From NCBI GenBank assembly GCA_934393265.1, contig CAKRQL010000004.1, positions 331,169 through 395,168 of the forward strand: a DNA stretch of 64,000 nt, in the 5' to 3' direction. Below the pieces are notes generated by a model. That model was not told where the DNA came from, ran no database searches, and worked only from the letters and a program-made list of their open reading frames with translations. This DNA is from an uncultured Eubacteriales bacterium (lineage in GTDB: Bacteria > Bacillota > Clostridia > Oscillospirales > CAG-272). Position numbers and translations under genes: made by a program. This document shows positions 61,825 to 64,000 of this stretch, in pieces; position 1 is the stretch's first letter; every line of letters begins with the position of its first letter.

Positions 61825-62661
61825 TCATTTGACTGCATTCGCAAGTAAAGGAACAATGACACTTGCCACCTGTATTCCTTGCTCTGCGACCCACTTGAAA
61901 AATTCTTTTATTTTAGCCCAACGCTTCCCCCTTGCTTCCTTTGACTCTATGATGTCTTTGAGTTCTTGTATTTTTGCAAGGACTTCTTTTTCTTGAGCAT
62001 CGGGAAGGCAGGCATCTTCGACTTGCTTTATAGCATTTTCAATTTCAATGTCAATATTCACATTAGATGTTGCTGTTGCTGTCATTATGGGGTTGTTTGT
62101 GACTTGAACAAGAGGAACTTCTGATTCTCTATTCGGTTTGTTTTCACACAAGATCTCAGCATATCTTTCTAACTGCGACTTTAATCCCTTGAGCATACTT
62201 GGCGTAGCTTTCGAGTATTCGCCTACCGACAGTCCTGAACCATCCGCATAACGAGAAGCATTTTTAATTCCATCATCAAAATTTATTACTGAACAATAAG
62301 AGTGATATATTTCTGAAACGCACAAAAACCTATCATTTTCTCCGAGAGGTATCTTAGTTTCGATCCGTTCTACATCACTTATTATTCTCAAAATTTCAAC
62401 ACACTTGGGAATTTCGGAAAGTTTACTTTTTAGTGCAGCTATCATCGTGTCCACATCTGCTTGCATATCTTCTAAACTTCGCCTATTCCCATAAAACCTT
62501 GTCTGTGTGCACGATAATAATCCAGATGGAATATATTGATCACCGCAAAAAGCACGCAGCTCTTTATCAAAATTACAAACAGTATCCACAGTTGGATTGG
62601 TTCTAAGTTGATTTGCTCTTTTTAGGTATAAATCAAGTTGTTTTACATATTGTAGTGTCAT
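61825..62661 (-). CDS. Unknown partner of the kinase, with hydrophobic C-terminal helix
   Basis: A 278-residue protein I cannot assign. Residues 1-180 are mostly helical. A Thr/Ala/Asn-rich strand-like linker (NNPIMTATATSNVNIDIEI, near 190-208) leads to a charged helical hairpin (about 210-250) and a C-terminal amphipathic or membrane-active helix (GIQVASVIVPLLANAVK). Linkers and hydrophobic ends of this kind are seen in abortive-infection type proteins. GGAG lies seven bases before the ATG, inside the end of the preceding fragment. Base composition is low-GC like the kinase, which suggests that the two arrived together. Confidence 0.65.
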   Translation of the reverse strand: MTLQYVKQLDLYLKRANQLRTNPTVDTVCNFDKELRAFCGDQYIPSGLLSCTQTRFYGNRRSLEDMQADVDTMIAALKSKLSEIPKCVEILRIISDVERIETKIPLGENDRFLCVSEIYHSYCSVINFDDGIKNASRYADGSGLSVGEYSKATPSMLKGLKSQLERYAEILCENKPNRESEVPLVQVTNNPIMTATATSNVNIDIEIENAIKQVEDACLPDAQEKEVLAKIQELKDIIESKEARGKRWAKIKEFFKWVAEQGIQVASVIVPLLANAVK

Positions 62662-62665
62662 ATTT

Positions 62666-62887
62666 TCACTCCATCGGCTTAATCATAGATTCGATAAATG
62701 CGATTTCTTCCTCAGTCAGTTCGTATTTCGCATACAAATCTGCATCCGTCCATGCTCTTGAGAAGTCTTGAATTGGGACAAACTTAAATTTTTCCTTAGT
62801 AAGATGGATAGAGGATACGGATTGCAATATCAAATATCTAACGAATCTTGTGGAAAGATATTTTATATCAATTTTGTTCTTTTCCAT
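62666..62887 (-). pseudogene. C-terminal remnant of an Eco57I-like restriction-modification methylase
   Basis: A 73-codon frame whose product ends FVPIQDFSRAWTDADLYAKY followed by ELTEEEIAFIESMIKPME. From memory this is the conserved C-terminus of large type II (Eco57I-like) restriction-modification proteins of gut bacteria; the catalytic methylase (NPPY) and nuclease domains are missing. Its 5' end overlaps the next upstream gene by 20 bases, so a deletion or recombination probably removed about 1000 residues. It could still be translated from ATG 62887. The family match needs a database search. Confidence 0.55.
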
Positions 62888-63290
62888 ATGCTTCTTTCAG
62901 CCTATCAATTGCCATTTCGGGACTCATGGTGTGGTACATAAGATAGACCACATTCATTGTTTTTGCCGGGGCTTGTTTATAGATCTCGCGGCTACTCTCA
63001 CCGGTGTAGAAGTGCCAATAACGGTAGATATAGCCCATCCAATACAGCACTTCTCTATCGTAAATCACGCCGTCTTTGACAAGCTGATCGGAAAGCTCGT
63101 CCTCCATACGGGAGAGGATATAAGCTTTGCCTGCCCATTGAATATGATGAAACTCTTTATCCATATCAGCAGCCACAGCCGAAGTCATATACGCCTTGAC
63201 GAAGGCTTCACTTGCGTATCCCCGCTCGGCGGCAAGTTCAAACAGTTGCCCTTGCGTATCGCACAGAGCCATTTGTAAGGAATCCAACAT
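62868..63290 (-). CDS. Small partner protein of the DUF3990 gene (DUF3791-like C-terminus)
   Basis: A 140-residue mostly helical protein with several Trp and Tyr residues in its second half (YWMGYIYRYWHFYTGESSRE near 83-102, then MYHTMSPEMAIDRL near 117). This half resembles DUF3791 proteins, which are commonly encoded next to DUF3990 genes. It starts two bases after the stop of the DUF3990 gene. A toxin partner, antitoxin or substrate adaptor role is possible. Base composition is closer to the host than the kinase pair, so it belongs to a different piece of the island. Confidence 0.6.
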   Translation of the reverse strand: MLDSLQMALCDTQGQLFELAAERGYASEAFVKAYMTSAVAADMDKEFHHIQWAGKAYILSRMEDELSDQLVKDGVIYDREVLYWMGYIYRYWHFYTGESSREIYKQAPAKTMNVVYLMYHTMSPEMAIDRLKEAYGKEQN

Positions 63291-63291
63291 A

Positions 63292-64000
63292 TTATTCGCC
63301 CCTTAAAATCTCGTCGAAGAATTTTCCTTCACGACGATACTTTACTTCGATTTCTTCCGCCAGAGCCACGCCTTCTTTTCTTCTTTCTGCACTCATATCC
63401 TTGAGCAGTGCAAGTTCCAACGGTGAAAGCGGTTCTTCTTTCAATATTCTGATCTGCCTGCACGCTTTTTCGGAAATCGCAACATACTGTTTGCCGAGAT
63501 CAAGTGCGGATAGGCAGTGTATCAACGCCGCGTCGGTGAGCGTTTTATTAAAAAAGCGGAAAAGCTCGGTATACATACGGTCGTTTGCAATGTAACCGAT
63601 AATCACGTCATAACCGTCTGCCATGTGCGCATATTTCTCATAAACAGCGGTTCCTTTGGCACTTTCCATCTCCTTGCGATGGTAGGCAATCAGCATCGCC
63701 CAGTCCATGCCGACATCGACAGTCAGCACTTTCAGTCCTGTCAAATCAAGCTCGACCGCATAGAACTTGGGTTTGTCCTCATTGCAGATCAGCGTCAGCG
63801 GTTGAAGCGTGCTGGTTCCCATATAGAAACCGCGACCAAAATCACATTCCTCTCGACTGATTGGTGCAACATCACCGGTAATTCCTTTTTTTGATCCGTG
63901 ATAGAGGATCAGCTTGTTATCTGTATCGGCGTATGCCTTGGTGTCAACAATGAGTTTTGCGACATCAATCGAACGTTCTTTGCAAAAATTATATAATTGC
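63292..64000 (-). CDS. DUF3990-family ADP-ribosyltransferase-like protein (cut by window edge)
   Basis: The frame stays open to the right edge, so the N-terminus is missing; at least 236 residues are visible. The hallmark ILYHGSKKG and then ECDFGRGFYMGTS agree with the DUF3990 family, an ADP-ribosyltransferase-like fold with a HG(S/T) start and an FGxGFY motif. Later YDVIIGYIANDRMYTELF and LTDAALIHCL match the family's C-terminal half. The part before ILYHG (KERSIDVAKLIVDTKAY) may be the end of a small N-terminal domain. Likely a toxin or regulatory modifier in a two-gene unit with the downstream 140-residue gene. Confidence 0.75.
   Translation of the reverse strand, partial: QLYNFCKERSIDVAKLIVDTKAYADTDNKLILYHGSKKGITGDVAPISREECDFGRGFYMGTSTLQPLTLICNEDKPKFYAVELDLTGLKVLTVDVGMDWAMLIAYHRKEMESAKGTAVYEKYAHMADGYDVIIGYIANDRMYTELFRFFNKTLTDAALIHCLSALDLGKQYVAISEKACRQIRILKEEPLSPLELALLKDMSAERRKEGVALAEEIEVKYRREGKFFDEILRGE

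Noticed and set aside
1..64000. CRISPR arrays, transposases, integrases and rRNA genes
   Set aside because: No regularly spaced direct repeats, and no insertion-sequence, integrase or rRNA signatures were seen in the window.

Overview
The window looks like chromosomal DNA of an uncultured, spore-forming, low-oxygen member of the Clostridia (Oscillospirales/Christensenellales-like gut lineages are plausible; genus cannot be read). The reasons are Firmicutes gene orders (smc-ftsY next to rnc; yqeK-nadD-yhbY; infC-rpmI-rplT; scpA-scpB followed by a ytfI-like gene and gerW; ricF/ylbF-type gene between miaB and mutS-mutL), the sporulation marker GerW/YtfJ, an LCP cell-wall protein, strong GGAGG ribosome binding sites and near-consensus sigma-A promoters. 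The DNA is GC-rich by eye up to about 60.4 kb and clearly AT-rich after it.

Layout. 1-17.2 kb (minus): one long, tightly packed run of housekeeping genes read from a TrmH-type rRNA methyltransferase through dprA, topA, trmFO, plsX, rnc, a radical SAM gene, smc, ftsY, yhbY, nadD, yqeK, an LCP gene and rsfS to leuS, which is cut by the window edge. 17.3-18.8 kb (minus): infC-rpmI-rplT, with a perfect-looking sigma-A promoter, a leader holding an intrinsic terminator, and an AUU start codon for IF3. 18.9-28.4 kb (plus): a divergent promoter feeding a short terminated transcript without a convincing ORF, then lon, engB, an M50 protease, scpA, scpB, ytfI-like, gerW, a D,D-carboxypeptidase, an rluB-type gene and a GNAT-like gene. 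28.5-38.2 kb (minus): tgt, mutL, mutS, a YlbF/RicF-like gene, miaB and dxs. 38.2-45.1 kb: an AraC regulator divergent from a six-gene sugar operon (two TIM-barrel isomerase/epimerase-like proteins, two Gfo/Idh/MocA oxidoreductases, mannonate dehydratase and a mannonate oxidoreductase). 45.2-51.1 kb (minus): a MacB/FtsX-type ABC exporter, a ZIP metal transporter and a uracil permease with a PyrR-type attenuator. 51.2-60.2 kb: yajC and a TIGR04086-type membrane gene, pyridoxal kinase, murA, a DUF3810 metalloprotease-like gene, an ABC-2 type exporter pair, tspO and a DUF1846 gene. 60.3-64 kb: tRNA-Pro followed by an AT-rich accessory segment with a cytosolic Ser/Thr kinase, an unknown partner protein, a remnant of a restriction-modification methylase, and an ADP-ribosyltransferase-like (DUF3990) gene with a small partner.

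How the parts work together. Most of the window serves replication, condensation and segregation (smc, scpAB), mismatch repair (mutSL), translation and tRNA/rRNA modification (leuS, rsfS, infC, rpmI, rplT, trmFO, tgt, miaB), and the cell envelope (murA, D,D-carboxypeptidase, LCP, plsX). The least ordinary parts are the sugar operon, whose oxidoreductase plus TIM-barrel set resembles oxidation/beta-elimination pathways for glycosides joined to mannonate metabolism, and the tRNA-linked kinase/partner pair, which looks like a defence or conflict module and which I do not recognise as a described system. Several RNA-level controls can be read directly: the infC leader, the uraA PyrR loop, a candidate small RNA upstream of lon, and an RBS-masking hairpin after yajC.
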